Of a stretch of DNA of 64,000 nucleotides, positions 25,342-37,731 are shown piece by piece. The DNA is from Mesodorylaimus sp. YZB2_4 (Eukaryota; Nematoda; Enoplea; Dorylaimida; Dorylaimidae). Under the pieces are notes generated by a model that was given only the letters and a program-made list of their open reading frames with translations, did not search any database and was not told where the DNA came from. A program made the position numbers and the translations under genes. Numbering within the stretch: the first letter of the stretch is position 1; each line of letters opens with the position of its first letter. Location of the stretch: positions 181,364-245,363 of the forward strand of contig JASANH010000117.1 in NCBI GenBank assembly GCA_030248295.1. Direction: 5' to 3'.

Positions 25342-28300
25342 CTAGACGTAGACCTTCTTCACTTTGTACTCTTTCGGCATTGTTCCATGCCCGTTATTGA
25401 GAAACCGATCGCTTTCTCTCTTGCCCCTCGGGTACGGGTCCTGTTCGTCCCTCGAGAACGACAATACCAAATTGGCCGACTCCTCCTCGTCTCTCACGTA
25501 CTTGGTTATGGGCGACGACACCACGTTGCACCCGTCCCCACCACCGTACACGTCTATCGGAGCACTGTTCATATGCTTGGCAGGCGCGTAGCATGGTCCA
25601 GATGCTGAGGAGTTAGAAGACGAGGCGTACTCTGTTGCTAAGTTTGAGGTCCGCCAACTTGAGAACCGATAGCCGATCACGAATCCCAGTGTAGCCGCTA
25701 TGACCAAGGTGAGAATGACCGCCAGTGCCATGGTAGCTTCTGACCCGAAAATCGACGGCTTCTCATTGGCGACCGGCTGCGGACTAAGATCGTTGAACAT
25801 AAACAGCACTTTCTCGTTGGGTCCTGAAAGAGTGGGCTCATGCATCGAAGCTTGCCTAATCGCTTGACAGAGCCCTTACCTCCGCCTGAACAGTCCCTCT
25901 CCTGACCGACGTCAACCGACTGCTTATATTCCCCATCCGTCCACATTCTAAAGTCACAGCACCTTCTAATATGCACACCGATTTAACAACCGCCACTCGA
26001 CTTACCCATCCGATCGTCCCACGCAGCTATGCATACGTACGTCCCACGCGCAGTACGGATCTTGCAGGCCAACTAAAATAAAATGCGTGTCAGCAACCTC
26101 GATTCCGAGACTATTAGCTGCTGTGGATCTGAAATAGTACCCACCCGCGATCCATGCACCCCACCACGATAATCCACTCACCACAGCTGCCGCAGCTGGT
26201 CTTATTCTGGCAATTATGCAACGGCAGCGCCTTCACTTCACCATCCGATACCACGAGCAGTCGTCCTTCAACTTTATTCTTCGAATCCATCTTCGGAACA
26301 TAAACCATTAAGTTATGCACAGGCCGACCATCCGAGAACACTTTCAACGTCTCGACCAAGACTGTCCGAATTGAACCGTCCCTCTGCGTCACACTAACCA
26401 ACTTCAACACATGACCATCGTCTGTGCCCACAAATACAACATCGTATTTCTTAGTATTGTCAACGGAAGCGACATTCGAATGAACGGCGATGTGAGTGAA
26501 TTGTGATCTGAAAATACAAAGCACGAAAGCCTCAACCCCATCCCTGAAATATGCAAGCCCAAGCCACCATCGTGTCCAAACCCACATGCTGGGTCCATGC
26601 CCGACCTCGTCCCCGTTACTGCGCCCCAATGCAAACACCCAAACGACAAGGCTAAACTAACCTGCATGTATCACACGGGACATTAACTAATCGCCAAACA
26701 CACACAACCCACGATCAATCAATGACTTACTTGAGGTCACTATGAATAAACAACGGCTCCGTGAACAAGCTCGGCACCGCCTCATCCACCAGCGAGTTTC
26801 TCTGAACAAACTTCAGAACATCGTCGGCCAACGTTCTCGAGTCTCCGTCGCACTAAAACACAAGCAAGCCAATATTTCCACCCACAACCCCCACAAAGCA
26901 TGCCAACTTACAGTTCCAGGTCGAGGTGATGGCGCGTCTTTTTTTCCAATTGGACCCCAAATCGAAGTTGGATTACTCTGAGCTTTGAATGCGCTTTGAG
27001 TCAGCACACGCTTCACATCATCCAGACGATAGGCGCACACAGCAGACGCTTGCAGGCCATTGAATGGAGTCGTAAATATAGCGTACACAATGCCCTGCCC
27101 GTTTGCACTTTCCGTCAATATCGCCGTCGATTCTGAAAAACCACATTCGTCAGAGAAGAATTGTCAGCAAACAAAAAACTTCAGCTTACGTATTTCGTCG
27201 AAATAAAAGGGAACTGCACCGGGCAATGAGCAGTTTAATCGAGCTTTCGTAAAACTGGTCCACGTATCCGAATACGTCCTCGTCCCACCTTGGTCATTCT
27301 TACAAACTCTACCAACCCTGGAATAAGTCGCCTTGCCACCACCACTGCCCCCGCCGCAATTCACATATTCCAAGGCCGTCTCGCGAAAGAAAAAGTAGAC
27401 AGAATCCGCATCGTCGGCTACTGAGACGAAATTCGGATCTGAAATGTAAAAGACATAAATTAGGTCTGGTACTGACCAGCATCTCTACTGACAGGCTCAT
27501 CTGGACGTCAGATACCTCACCTAAAACATACTCTTTTCTAACAATCCGCTGGACTCATAGTTTTACCCCCGACCCAATCAACTGATAAACAAACCTCCTT
27601 GGCGTGGCCTTGATTTTTCAGCTGACCACAGGCGGAGCTTGGCACACCACCACGGGCACCGTACCAGCAAGCCCTTCTACCCAACACCCACACAAACATT
27701 GCTCAACACCCCCAGACAACCGAGGCTCATCCCTTCACTCCTACCCAATGACCAAACGACAGGGTCCCAAAGCCGATCAAAATCACTCATGTCCACTCAC
27801 CATTCAAACAACGCATATTATTTCTCTGCGTTCTCAACTCATTTCTCAAACCCGAAAACGGCTTTCGATATATCAACGGATCGGATCCAGTGAAATCGGA
27901 GACAGTTGCTGCATAAAGCTCGTCCAAGTCACTGACGTAGAATGCAGTCGAATTATGACGAGGATCGTAGGGCGATATAGCAAAACCAGAAAATTCTCGT
28001 TGTATTTGATATTCGTTATCCTGAAACCATCCCATTACGAACAACACAAATAGGAAAGACCAAGAATAGAACTCACCTCACTGATGGCATACTGCCGGCA
28101 CATGGGCTTGTACGCATTGGTCCCGCAGACTAGAATACGCCCATTCGCTTGCCTGATTAGAACTCGAATATAATTCTGGCATTCATCCTTCAAAAATTTC
28201 ATCTTTTAGTAAACGCTATCACAAATCGTCTCAAGCAAGACTTACACCAACTTTGCCTTTTATCCGGCATATGTCCAGATCCTGCGGCGTCGGAGACCAT

Positions 28301-30083
28301 TCTAGGACCTGAAACATAAGGAATGGTTTTCACAAAATCAAATCTATGCGACAGCAATTTTCGCTGCACTCTGTACAGTCTATCCATATGCGTCGGATGC
28401 AAGCTCAGTGTACATACCTTTTGTAGATGCAGTCCGCCCAAGCTTAGATTATAGATGGCATTCCTGGAAAGAAACAGAAACAGTCAAGTTCCCCCTCATT
28501 GAGAGAATCTCGTGACGACCAACAGGGACACCCATCCTTAACATCTGACACATGGTCGAATACAACCTCAGAATTAGTTCTAATTGTCACCACCACTCCT
28601 GAACGGAAGGTGAGAATTCGATACTTCCCAGGGAGGCATGATACCCGGGTCGTGGCCTAAGCAGTCACGCTGATCGTGAGTGCGCACTTACAGGGGAGGC
28701 TTCGACTCCCGCCTGAATACAAAATGATTGTCAAATATGTGTTCCTTAGCCCTCGAGTGCGCTGTATAGTGCTTGGCTAAAGATAAAGTATATTACACGA
28801 CATCAGGAGACCAGTCGGTTTGATGTTTCAGCGTCCTTCTAGATCTACTGGAAAATACTGTATCCCCTCATTTACAGTATATTCTTATCACCCTTTGCGA
28901 ATAAGCCCTCCATCAATTTCTACACCCCTCACTTACAGTATATCTTCCTGGAGATAAAACTGGAATGCAAAGTATGCTGTCTGATTCAAGTCCTGTACTG
29001 CGAGCCCCCTAAGTATATCCCCGAGGATTTACAGTATTCCTTGGTTTTTTGTCTCACACATCGGCTTTCTATATCTCCCCCCTGAGTAGACCTTGACGAA
29101 AGTGCACCACAGGTCCCATTGACATTCAGCCCCACAGATCACTTTGTTTCAACGTGTCCTCTCGCCTCCTTACCTGCCACCAACCAGCACATTTTCTCCA
29201 TCGCTCTCAATCAATTTGAAATGCGCTCCATGCGAATCGACCCCTCGAAAAGTCCATCCGAGCGATTCTAAAAAAGAACACATTTTCAACAAGGCCAAAC
29301 ACCCGTCAATCCAACTCAAACAAAGCAACTAGATGCGTGAAACTCGGACAAATTAGCCCTAAATAAAACCGTTAGAGCAAAAAACTACACTTTTGAAGCA
29401 ACATTCTAGAAAACCCCGTCGAGTGCAGACATTCTTTTCGGCAAAAACCTCAGCATCTGCCAGTTTGTTCCTAAGGCGCAATTTTTTTCTCAACTGCCGT
29501 CCCGCTTCTCGCCCGCATTCCTACCACGCACGATTTCAAGCTGTCGCTCTCAAAAACAGCTCTCGGCTAAACCAATCCTTAAATCACTTCTTTGCGGGTC
29601 CTTTATACAATTTAGAAACTCAGCAAAGCTAAGCGAGCTAAGTAACTGCTCAATTGCTACTATTAGAAGCCGCCACTCGTTTATACTCAAATGCTAGGAT
29701 CAGCCACTGCGACAAAGTCGTGAGTTTACACAAACCTGTCACGCAGCACTTGCAACTGATGGTTGTCTACCACTTTTGACAAAGTGCACCGAGTCACGGA
29801 TGCCCCGAGAACAAGGTCGTGCATGCATGAGCACTCCTAGCCACCATGTCTATAAGCAGCTTACAGCAGAGAACATCCCGTCTAGACAGTTTGCAATCGA
29901 TCCTTCGCACGAACGCAACAGGCACAGGTTAGTGAATCATCCTTATTTCCACAGTTACTCACCAGCATCAACAATTTGCTTCGGTTGCAAATTAATGTTC
30001 CACGAATTCGTTAGGCAAAGCCAGTGAACACATAACAAAATCCCGTAAATCCATGACCAATGATTGCGAATCCAATGCCCCAT
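25342..30083 (-). CDS. transmembrane semaphorin, class 1/6-like (complete, 13 exons)
   Basis: Axon-guidance ligand or receptor acting through plexins. Exons: 30083-29963, 29267-29174, 28463-28418, 28308-28246, 28187-28077, 28020-27801, 27438-27190, 27132-26912, 26852-26731, 26507-26182, 26072-26006, 25947-25880, 25823-25342. Total 2,190 bases, exactly 730 codons. The first exon supplies a signal peptide (WIYGILLCVHWLCL) and was found by phase matching to the exon encoding AHFKLIESDGENVLVGG. Sema-domain hallmarks in order: NAIYNLSLGGL, CRIKGK, DECQNYIRVL, LVCGTNAYKPMC, DPNFVSVADDADSVYFFFRE, KARLNC, IVYAIFTTPFNG, SAVCAYRLDDV, and DVVFVGTDDGHVLK. A PSI domain follows (LQDPYCAWDVRMHSC), then no Ig domain, a transmembrane helix (about residues 600-625, MALAVILTLVIAATLGFVIG) and a cytoplasmic tail of about 105 residues ending KKVYV. 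Sema-PSI-TM without Ig is the layout of class 1 and class 6 semaphorins. Confidence 0.93.
28648..28808 (+). repeat. tRNA-derived SINE, family 1, inside a semaphorin intron
   Basis: GGTCGTGGCCTAAGCAGTCA (decayed A-box), CTTCGACTCCCGCC (B-box), then ACAAAATGATTGTCAAATA, TGTTCCTTAGCCCTCGAGTG and GATAAAGTAT. It is nearly colinear with the copy at 63649-63820. It is inserted antisense to the gene. Confidence 0.8.
28845..29050. repeat. degenerate tandem array around TTTACAGTATA
   Basis: Several spaced copies of a unit resembling CCCCTCAcTTACAGTATA occur between 28845 and 29050 in the same semaphorin intron. The units are imperfect and separated by 40-90 bases. Confidence 0.4.
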
Positions 30084-33000
30084 GGTCTCTCAGCCAACAC
30101 ACCAGAGAGAAATAAAAACCAAGCCCGACGAGCAACAGTCCACTCGATCCACAAAGCGAAACCGAAGAACGGCCAGTTGGTTCCGATCGCTCGTCCTTCA
30201 GTCAACGTTCGACTGGACTGAACGACGCTCGGCTATTTATTCAATTAGCTCTTCTGGCCGCAAGATGTGTCTCTTGCCGAGCATCGAGTTTCCACGACCG
30301 AACGCCCCCATTTTTGCCCCACTTCCATCCGACTCGTCGATTCTGGAAAAAGAAAAAAGCGTTTTAGCATCCGCCACGCTACCCCATCCTGAATAATGAA
30401 ATTTTTCAGGCACTCTGCTCTAAGCAAATGCAATTTAGCCAAACGCGTTCTCTCCCGACCCGCAAGCATGTTCAACGCGCAGGCGCCACGAAAAGTGACA
30501 AGGGGCTCTATGTAGCTGACCAGCTGACGCCCTTCCCGCCTTGACAGTTTTTTAGCAAATGGGCGACCCGCCAATCTAGTAAGCTCGACAATCCGATTGC
30601 CCCCATCAATTATCTCCCGGTCACGTGGCCTTTGTTTCGGCCGGAAGATGGGACAATGGGCATAAATCACATTTCGCAGATAAACACACTGCTCGCATCA
30701 CGACCCACTGATAACATTATGGGAAAATGCATCCACAAGCACTTGCAACACTCTGCTTCGGTCCTATCACCATGAAAACAAGCCTGGCACTGGCCATGCA
30801 AACACTCGCCTACTCCACTTAATCACCAATAAGCGAATCGTAACAGGACCTCCCGAGGACGGCTCATGTATAAGCTAGTGCCATAGATCAAATAAAGGTC
30901 TCTTCATCCCCTGCTCGGCCACGGGACTACCTTGCCCGAGTTCATTATTGCCTACCCAATTAGTGTACACCAATCCTGCCCAAGGACACGCCACCGAACC
31001 CGCCATATTTAGCACCAGTCCACAATAGTCCCCCTCGCCCACCTAAACAACCATTTTTAGCCATCCCGACTAAATCCACCCGGCCTGTTTATGGAGCTCG
31101 TCTAGTTCTCGTTACTAAGCATCAAGAATGCAAAGGCAACAAAAAAGAGATTCATCCGAGGCATTGAAAGAGTAAGAACTAAGATGGCTTTTAGAACTTC
31201 TCCGAAAAGGATCAATAAACAAGAGCATCATCTGTTTCCGGTTCCACGCCTATCGCTCCATAGGCGGATTACGACGGCCTGATTATGCACGCACCAATGC
31301 CCTTCTCTCTAAAGCGTTTTCGTTCTCACGCTCTGGCGCTCGGATCTAAAAACGGCCGTAGATCGATGCGAGGTTCAAAAAGAGCAAAAGCTGTTCTTAT
31401 CCGACCTTGAACACTTTGCCTCGCCCCATTTCCATTGCCGACTGTACTGGAAAAAGGCAAATGTGAACGAGTGGAAGGTTATTACGGCAGCTGCTACTCT
31501 TCATAAAATTGTAGCTCGGCCAGCGGGGGACTTGTTATTGTCCAAACTAAAAATTTACTCCCTCTCCCATACACCTGCATCGAGCAGGCGCACACGACCG
31601 TCCTCCGCCATCAAGCAGGTGCACTTCAATGAACAAAACGGTACAACAATTTCAAAACCCCGCAGGACATCCCAAACCATACTTCACCTGCTCAACACTC
31701 AAAATGGGTTTCCAACGAATCGATGGTGCGCACAGTTCAAACAAAACCGTGACGGGACTCGGCTGCAATCAAAAACATTGCCAAACTCAAAGACTAAAAT
31801 GTTTTCTCACATTACATAACCGCCGGTTCCCACACTAACCGAATCCATTTCCAATGCCACACGCGAAAACTGTTTGACCGCCAACCAGACGAACTAGAAA
31901 ATACGATTGTGGACCCTACTGCGAACCAAAGCGAGCCACTGGTCAACACAGTGTATCCAAAGTCCAGGTAAACAAAAACGAGTAAACACAACTCGATAAG
32001 CCCACCACACTCGCTCTAATCCCCACTAAAGCTGGTTCACATTTAAACGAAAATTTGTTTAGAAATTTGATCAAAAAAGCGGAAATTCAGTGAACCCGTT
32101 TTAAAACGCTTTATAGCCAATCGCGCGTATCAGATAGGCCCCTTCTTGCCAGACCTAATCAGGGTAACAAGCAAATCCGATTCAAAGCCAAAACACGCAC
32201 TATCTCGCGAACAAACAAGTAACGGAATTAGACGAAGGCCACGGGCGAGTGGATACTGATTCAATTAGTTCCCCCCGTCTGGCCTGCCTGTCCACATAAA
32301 TAGTGAAGAAGGCAATGGATCATAATGCCCGAAGAATGCCAACTACGCCTTCAGCCATCTTCGGCAAACAAGCGTAACCGTCACACAATAACATTGCAGC
32401 ACGTCAATGTCTCGAAACCAAACTAAAACTATCAACCCCCTTTCCACTGTCGAAATGACAGCCACTAATCGAAAATATAGATAAATTACAATAAGACGAA
32501 CCAGCAACCAGCACAACGCTAATTCGTGCTGACACATGGCCTATTTCGTCACACGCCTATTTTTTAGTCATCGTCTAGTTCGCGAGAGAGTTCTTCCTCT
32601 TTTCAAATCAACACAAAAATGAATTCGACACTTTTGAAGGCTCAAAACCGAGCAATAGAGGAAAAGAAAATGAAGAATAAGAGACAGCAACAAACGTAGT
32701 AGAAGTCCAACAAGTACGAAAACATTGCCAACCAGATACCTCGGCAAAGAAGCGACAGGTGTTTCTTCCAACAAGACTGACTGGCACTGGCTCGATTGGT
32801 GCTTCTTGGAGTGGAAGACGGACGAGTGTGGAAGCCGGTTCTCAGCAGGGGCTAAGACTGGTAACAACAGCCGAGCCTCCAATAAAAGATTCCTTTTTAT
32901 GATCGGTATTTCAAGGCGAGCAAGAGAGATAAAATGAAAACGACCGAGCCAACAACGAGTCCACGCAATCCTAAGACCCAATTTAGCGCCTACAACTGAG

Positions 33001-35267
33001 GGGACGGTAGCTGGGAAGAATTATCTTTTAGAAACCACATTATCCGATCAATACGACAGAAATGAACAGCAGATTTATCGTTTTTAACCGGAACTTGGTC
33101 GGTCGAACCAAGTCTACAGGGAGAGGTTGAATCGCGGGTTCGCACGCGATATTCCCGTTGATGTTGGACTGTATCCATTGTTTTGCCAGTTCATATCGTT
33201 TTGATAAAGATCTCCCGCGAGTATTGGATGCGGCAAAGTTCCGTAAATAGAGAGTATCTGGCGATGGCACGAGTCTACACAAATTAAGAATAGATAACTA
33301 GATCTTGGCACGAGTCCATTTCCTGTTTTGCATGACCGATCCACCTCGCAAACTCCCTGCGCAAGCTTGAATGAACTTGAACCACAAGAAGCTACTTATT
33401 CAAAAATCAGCAACAATACCTGTTAACAAACATTGAATGGCTTAGAAACGAGGTCTAAGGGACAAATAATTCCGAAAAACAAATGAAAATCAATTGACTA
33501 CTTTGACGGAGACTTACTCGCATGCCGTAGGGACTTCCTTAGGTATTTGATATTCAAACGGATAATTAAAATCTGCTCTTTCAAAATGTTTCTTAAAATT
33601 CAATAATAGTTTCGACATGAAAAAGACTAGCTTTCTTTCTTGAACGGAATAATTATCTATCCGTTAAAGCTCATTCCGTAAGATCGATTTTTCGATCAAT
33701 CGCGCTACTAGCAGACAACTCGCAAAAATTGCAATAAGACCGCGGGAAATTTTAAATTTCTGGGGCACGACATGAAGGCATATAAGCTAACATATTTGTA
33801 TCTTGATAAATCACCCAAACCCCCAGGTTAAATCCCCAAGACTAAATCCAATCTGCTGCTGAGAACATAACCTAGTTCATTACATTAGGAAGACAAGTTA
33901 CAAAAGCAATGACCTCGCCAGGTATCGAACATAAGGTCTCTGACTCCTGATCTTCTTGCGCTGGCCGTTGTCCACATCCAGGCTCAGTCAGGTTCTATAA
34001 AACAACACCTCTTTGAACTTGAACTTGAGACTTTGAAAAAGTGAAAAAGGCTCCATGATGATCAGAAACTGGCGATGGGCTGATCATATTGTATTTTATC
34101 CCAGGTCCGACAATGAGTTCACAGTCACTTTTGTTCAGTCAAGTATCTTATCAGTATGACGCATATTTTTGTGAAAATGCTATCATTCTTTACTGCGGCC
34201 TGATCGTGAGGGAAAGCAATCTTAGCATTGTGGCTTTACTCGAATGTATTCCATCACAGAGAAGTTTGGAGGCTAGTGTAAGAGTCTCCCCTGGCCTCCC
34301 CAAAGCTGGAACTACACGTGTAGGACACTTTGACAGTGCAGATAACTCTGAAAGTTGCCCTTCCGATGAACACATTTCTGAGCAGTTGAGTGAGTCTCCC
34401 CACTCGCATCTTTCCATTCGACACGGTGGCTCACGTCAGTTGAGGCGCGTACGCAGGATTTCAGGGTCTTAGGGGCCAACAAAAAACTTTGCATCTAATT
34501 TACAACTCAAGGATGAGCACATCGCCCGAGTGGGAGTGGGGTGTGGGGGCACGAAGCAAAATTTTTTGAAAAGTTGGCCTCTCGCAGAAATAATTTCTCA
34601 CTATAGACCATGAATAAATTTGCAGGAAATATCTGCTTCAAGGAAAGAAATCACACTCTTAAATCCAGCCAAAACTCAAGCCCACCCGCTGCGAAAAAGC
34701 AGAAGGCTTCTTCATTGATTCTGACCAACCAAACTTTCAAGTTCCAAATTTGGACCTGGCTGACCTGACTGCGAGTCGACAAGAGATCAGGCCAGAGCTC
34801 GATATTATCTGCTGACAGACGATTTCTCAGTTGCGTCACAGTCAGATTGACATGTCGAATTAGACTAGCCGGGGGCACGAAGTACGTTTTTCGAAACACA
34901 GATCTGTCGATTCGAAACCAACGGACATCATGTCGCAATGGCTTCAAAACGCTGTGCCGATCAACCACGTACTCATGCTGACGAATAAGGCACCCCAAGT
35001 GGAAAAGTGGGTTCTTGGGTTGGGTTCGAATAAAGGTCAACCTCCACAACCTAAAACCGCTCTGCCAAAAAACCCGACCTAACCCAACCCAAAAAGCCCA
35101 AAAAGCCCAAAAAATGGGTTGGGTTTTAGGACCCAATGTCGGACCTGGATTTTATCCAATATTTTCAAGGAGGAGATGAAATTTTGATTGCCCTTTCGGA
35201 GAGAGACACATGAGCTATGTTTAAAAAACTCCCTATTGAACTTTGCATCCTTTGCAGACCCACTGCC

Positions 35268-35355
35268 CCTACCGGCCTCGTGGCCTGGTGGGTTAGGCGT
35301 CTGCCTCTAACGCCAGGCGCAGTTACCAATGAGTGCTCGACTCGCGGCCTGCGTA
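35268..35355 (+). repeat. tRNA-derived SINE head, family 1
   Basis: GGCCTCGTGGCCTGGTGGGT, TTAGGCGTCTGCCTCTAACG and GTGCTCGACTCGCGGCC match the head of the 23713-23866 copy in the opposite orientation. The tail is missing or unrecognisable. Confidence 0.65.
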
Positions 35356-35932
35356 CGATCGCGATCACGAGCTGCCGCAAAAATTGATCAGTTCCATGGT
35401 GTCTTGCAGAGAAATAAATTCTACGTCGATTGATATATTATTTGCTTATTTATCTGGCACAGTAAAGCACCAACAGATGACTAAAAGCCAAAGTTGAGTT
35501 CCCATACAGGCGTCCCATGTATTTTGCCTTGTTGTGTAGGAACATGGACTCGGTGAGCCGGCTAGGCATTGGGCCAGAAGGAGAGCCACGGTCCCACGAG
35601 CGCATTCCAGGTGTTTTGCACATTACACATATGTACAGCACGAATATGCTTGCAAACGGCTTCGGGAGGGCCGTCGCTGACATTTTCCCATGTCCACTCA
35701 AGGAGAGACCTTGTACACTGCACAGTAGGAGTGTCTTCTAACGACAACATTGGTTCGACCAGCGACATCGAGTTGTATCCAAAATCCCAATATACTTCGT
35801 CATTGTATTTTCAGGCACAAGACGCAGACTAAAACATGAACCCTGACCGGGAATTGAACCTGCATGTGCATCAACGCTCCAGTTTGCCAGCCATTATCAT
35901 TAGCAGGACCCCGCCCTGCAACGTGCGCAATG

Positions 35933-36014
35933 GTCGCCATCGGAACTTGTTTGTGCTTCTTAATTTCTAATTAAAAGTCTCTTTCTATTCAGAAGTTGCA
36001 CAAACAAGTTCCGA
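35933..36014. repeat. hairpin element 1 (inverted repeat)
   Basis: Arms CGGAACTTGTTTGTGC and GCACAAACAAGTTCCG are exact reverse complements. Partial extension (TTCT/AGAA, GCC/GGC) lengthens the stem, and the loop is about 35 bases and AT-rich. It looks like a short foldback transposable element or a foldback made by two opposed repeat copies. Confidence 0.6.
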
Positions 36015-36042
36015 AGGCAACGCAATCTTTTTCCTCTCCACT

Positions 36043-36099
36043 CATGGCTCATGTTTTGATTGCTAATTCAGATCCTCTTCCATCAAAACATGAGCCATC
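36043..36099. repeat. hairpin element 2 (inverted repeat)
   Basis: Arms ATGGCTCATGTTTTGAT and ATCAAAACATGAGCCAT are a perfect 17-base inverted repeat around a 20-base loop, only 29 bases after hairpin 1. Confidence 0.65.
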
Positions 36100-36225
36100 A
36101 GTGGTGCGGGAATCGAGCCCTGGGCCCCTGGGATTGTCCCTTACATGTCCGAGTGCGGACTCCTGCGGTGCGTAAATCCCTGGGAAGGGTTCGATTCCCA
36201 CTCAGGGCTCTTGTTTTCTTTTGTG
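36100..36225. repeat. two opposed tRNA-like B-box segments
   Basis: A minus-strand B-box (GGGAATCGAGCCC) at about 36108 and a plus-strand B-box (GGGTTCGATTCCCAC) at about 36187 face each other. This suggests two tRNA-derived repeats joined head to head beside the hairpins. Confidence 0.45.
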
Positions 36226-36388
36226 CTTAGACTTTTAATTCTGCCGATTGTACGCCTCTTTTTATTCAAAACTGCACGAGATGCCAAAGCATTGAAATTT
36301 TCTGCGGTCCACAGTACTACAGTACAGTACATAAAGCCAGCATAAAATAGCTGCTATTCATGAACCTAGACAGTGCTCATGTGCCAAA

Positions 36389-37177
36389 TCACTTTTCATC
36401 ATCGATCATTGAAAGTTTTCTCGAACTTGGGGTTGATGCCTTCCACGTGTTACTCTGGCATTTTTTAGCATCTTCTAACTTCGACTGGTCCTTTTTCCTT
36501 TTATACTCGCTCGCTGCACGACGGCAATTCTGTTCCGCCCTTGGTTCTGTTTTCCATTGGTGAGCAAAAGCTGGTGCTGAAAATTTCTTCCTTGATCTTT
36601 GAGGATAGATTTCAGCTTCGTCAAAATCGCCCACATAGACACCACCCAAGGGGGAATCGGGATCGTACACTTTGTTCACCGAATCCCAATCTCGAACAAC
36701 GATGGACATTCGCTTTCTTTGTGCATTGCTGCCACTTTCAATAATTGATATTTTAGGAGAAATCGATTGAGTCAATGCCGATCTCTCCCCTTTATCACTG
36801 AACGACTTCGACCATCGTTTCTCCCATTTCCAACCTGTCGGGGGCGTGGACGTTGTCCATCGACCATTGCGTTCTTGCAATGAAGCGGCCAAATTGCTGG
36901 CTTGGCGGACCAGAGCTGATGTCTCCTTGGTGAATCGAACAGCACGAATCGGAGGCGTGTCTTGCATTTTTCCAGCAGATTCGCCATCCAATTTTACAAA
37001 CGGCGCTGGTTTTTGATTTTGAATACCAGATTTCGAATTCGATTGAACCAAACCTGGCGATCCAATGATCGGTTTGGCCTTCAAACAGCAAATGAAACAT
37101 GAAAAATAACGCGACCAAGGCGAAGAGGGAAGAGGAGGAAGGTCGGAGTCGTTCTGCATGAGACCACGGGTCGACAT
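36389..37177 (-). CDS. hypothetical intronless protein, 262 residues
   Basis: I do not recognise this protein. It is a long open frame with codon use like the neighbouring genes, polar and basic, with no signal peptide. Near the N-terminus there is a Cys cluster with aromatic residues (SRYFSCFICCLKAK, about residues 22-35) that could be palmitoylated or membrane-tethering. A Trp-rich stretch RWTTSTPPTGWKWEKRW lies near residues 107-123. The middle has an acidic stretch (DPDSPLGGVYVGDFDEAEIY) and the C-terminus is rich in Lys/Arg/Ser. It may be complete, or the coding part of a larger gene whose other exons I missed. Its length and the absence of internal stops make chance unlikely. Confidence 0.6.
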   Translation of the reverse strand: MSTRGLMQNDSDLPPLPSSPWSRYFSCFICCLKAKPIIGSPGLVQSNSKSGIQNQKPAPFVKLDGESAGKMQDTPPIRAVRFTKETSALVRQASNLAASLQERNGRWTTSTPPTGWKWEKRWSKSFSDKGERSALTQSISPKISIIESGSNAQRKRMSIVVRDWDSVNKVYDPDSPLGGVYVGDFDEAEIYPQRSRKKFSAPAFAHQWKTEPRAEQNCRRAASEYKRKKDQSKLEDAKKCQSNTWKASTPSSRKLSMIDDEK

Positions 37178-37731
37178 GGTCGAGCCTCGTTCAAACAGAA
37201 GAGCCTCTCCAAGTCGCGAAGGACCGGGCTCGAGAAGCTTTCACATGTCGACTGGCGGACTCGTCTTCCTTGCCATCCATGATCCAAACTGCATTCCATC
37301 TAAGTCTCTCGAGCTGCCCATAATTACATTATCTCTGACGCAAGTCGGTGCACTACGATATGCAAGGCACTGCCTAAGGCCACAACAAACGCTAAAGATA
37401 TCTTTCCCCAGAAAATTTGATTAAGTCAGGACAAAAAGAACCAGAAGGTATTATCCGCAGAATCCGCGTTGAGCATTACGTTCTGGACGTCTAAAATTAA
37501 AAGGAGGGGAAAATGATTTCTGACAACCAGTTGCCTATTTCAGATTGTGGGTAAGAAAATGAATAAAATAAAAACCTCAACGGGGAATCCTTTGAAAGAG
37601 CGAACGAAAAAAAACCTTATAAAAATTCGACGTGAAACGAGAACACAACGAAACAACATATCAAACCAATCAGCCAAACGAAACATTTTTGACTGACTCA
37701 GCACAAATCTGCCCTGTCGGAGTCTCGCGTT

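Larger units (their letters stand above)
30084..36388. other. 6.3-kb AT-rich intergenic stretch
   Basis: Upstream of the semaphorin start codon. Short open frames occur on both strands but none resembles a known protein. A stretch at 33115-33345 has two overlapping minus-strand frames that could be an exon, but neither is recognisable. Repeats near 33910, 35268, 35830 and 35930-36220 are described separately where supportable. A GGTTGGG/CCCAACCC-rich inverted stretch lies at 35005-35135. Confidence 0.5.

Noticed and set aside
30245-30670. 141-codon minus-strand open frame upstream of the semaphorin
   Set aside because: Basic, low-similarity sequence with no splice logic linking it to the semaphorin; the true first exon lies at 29963-30083.
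32568-32981. 137-codon minus-strand frame with Leu-rich segment
   Set aside because: The hydrophobic run comes from AT-rich repetitive codons; no start context, domain or neighbouring exon supports it.
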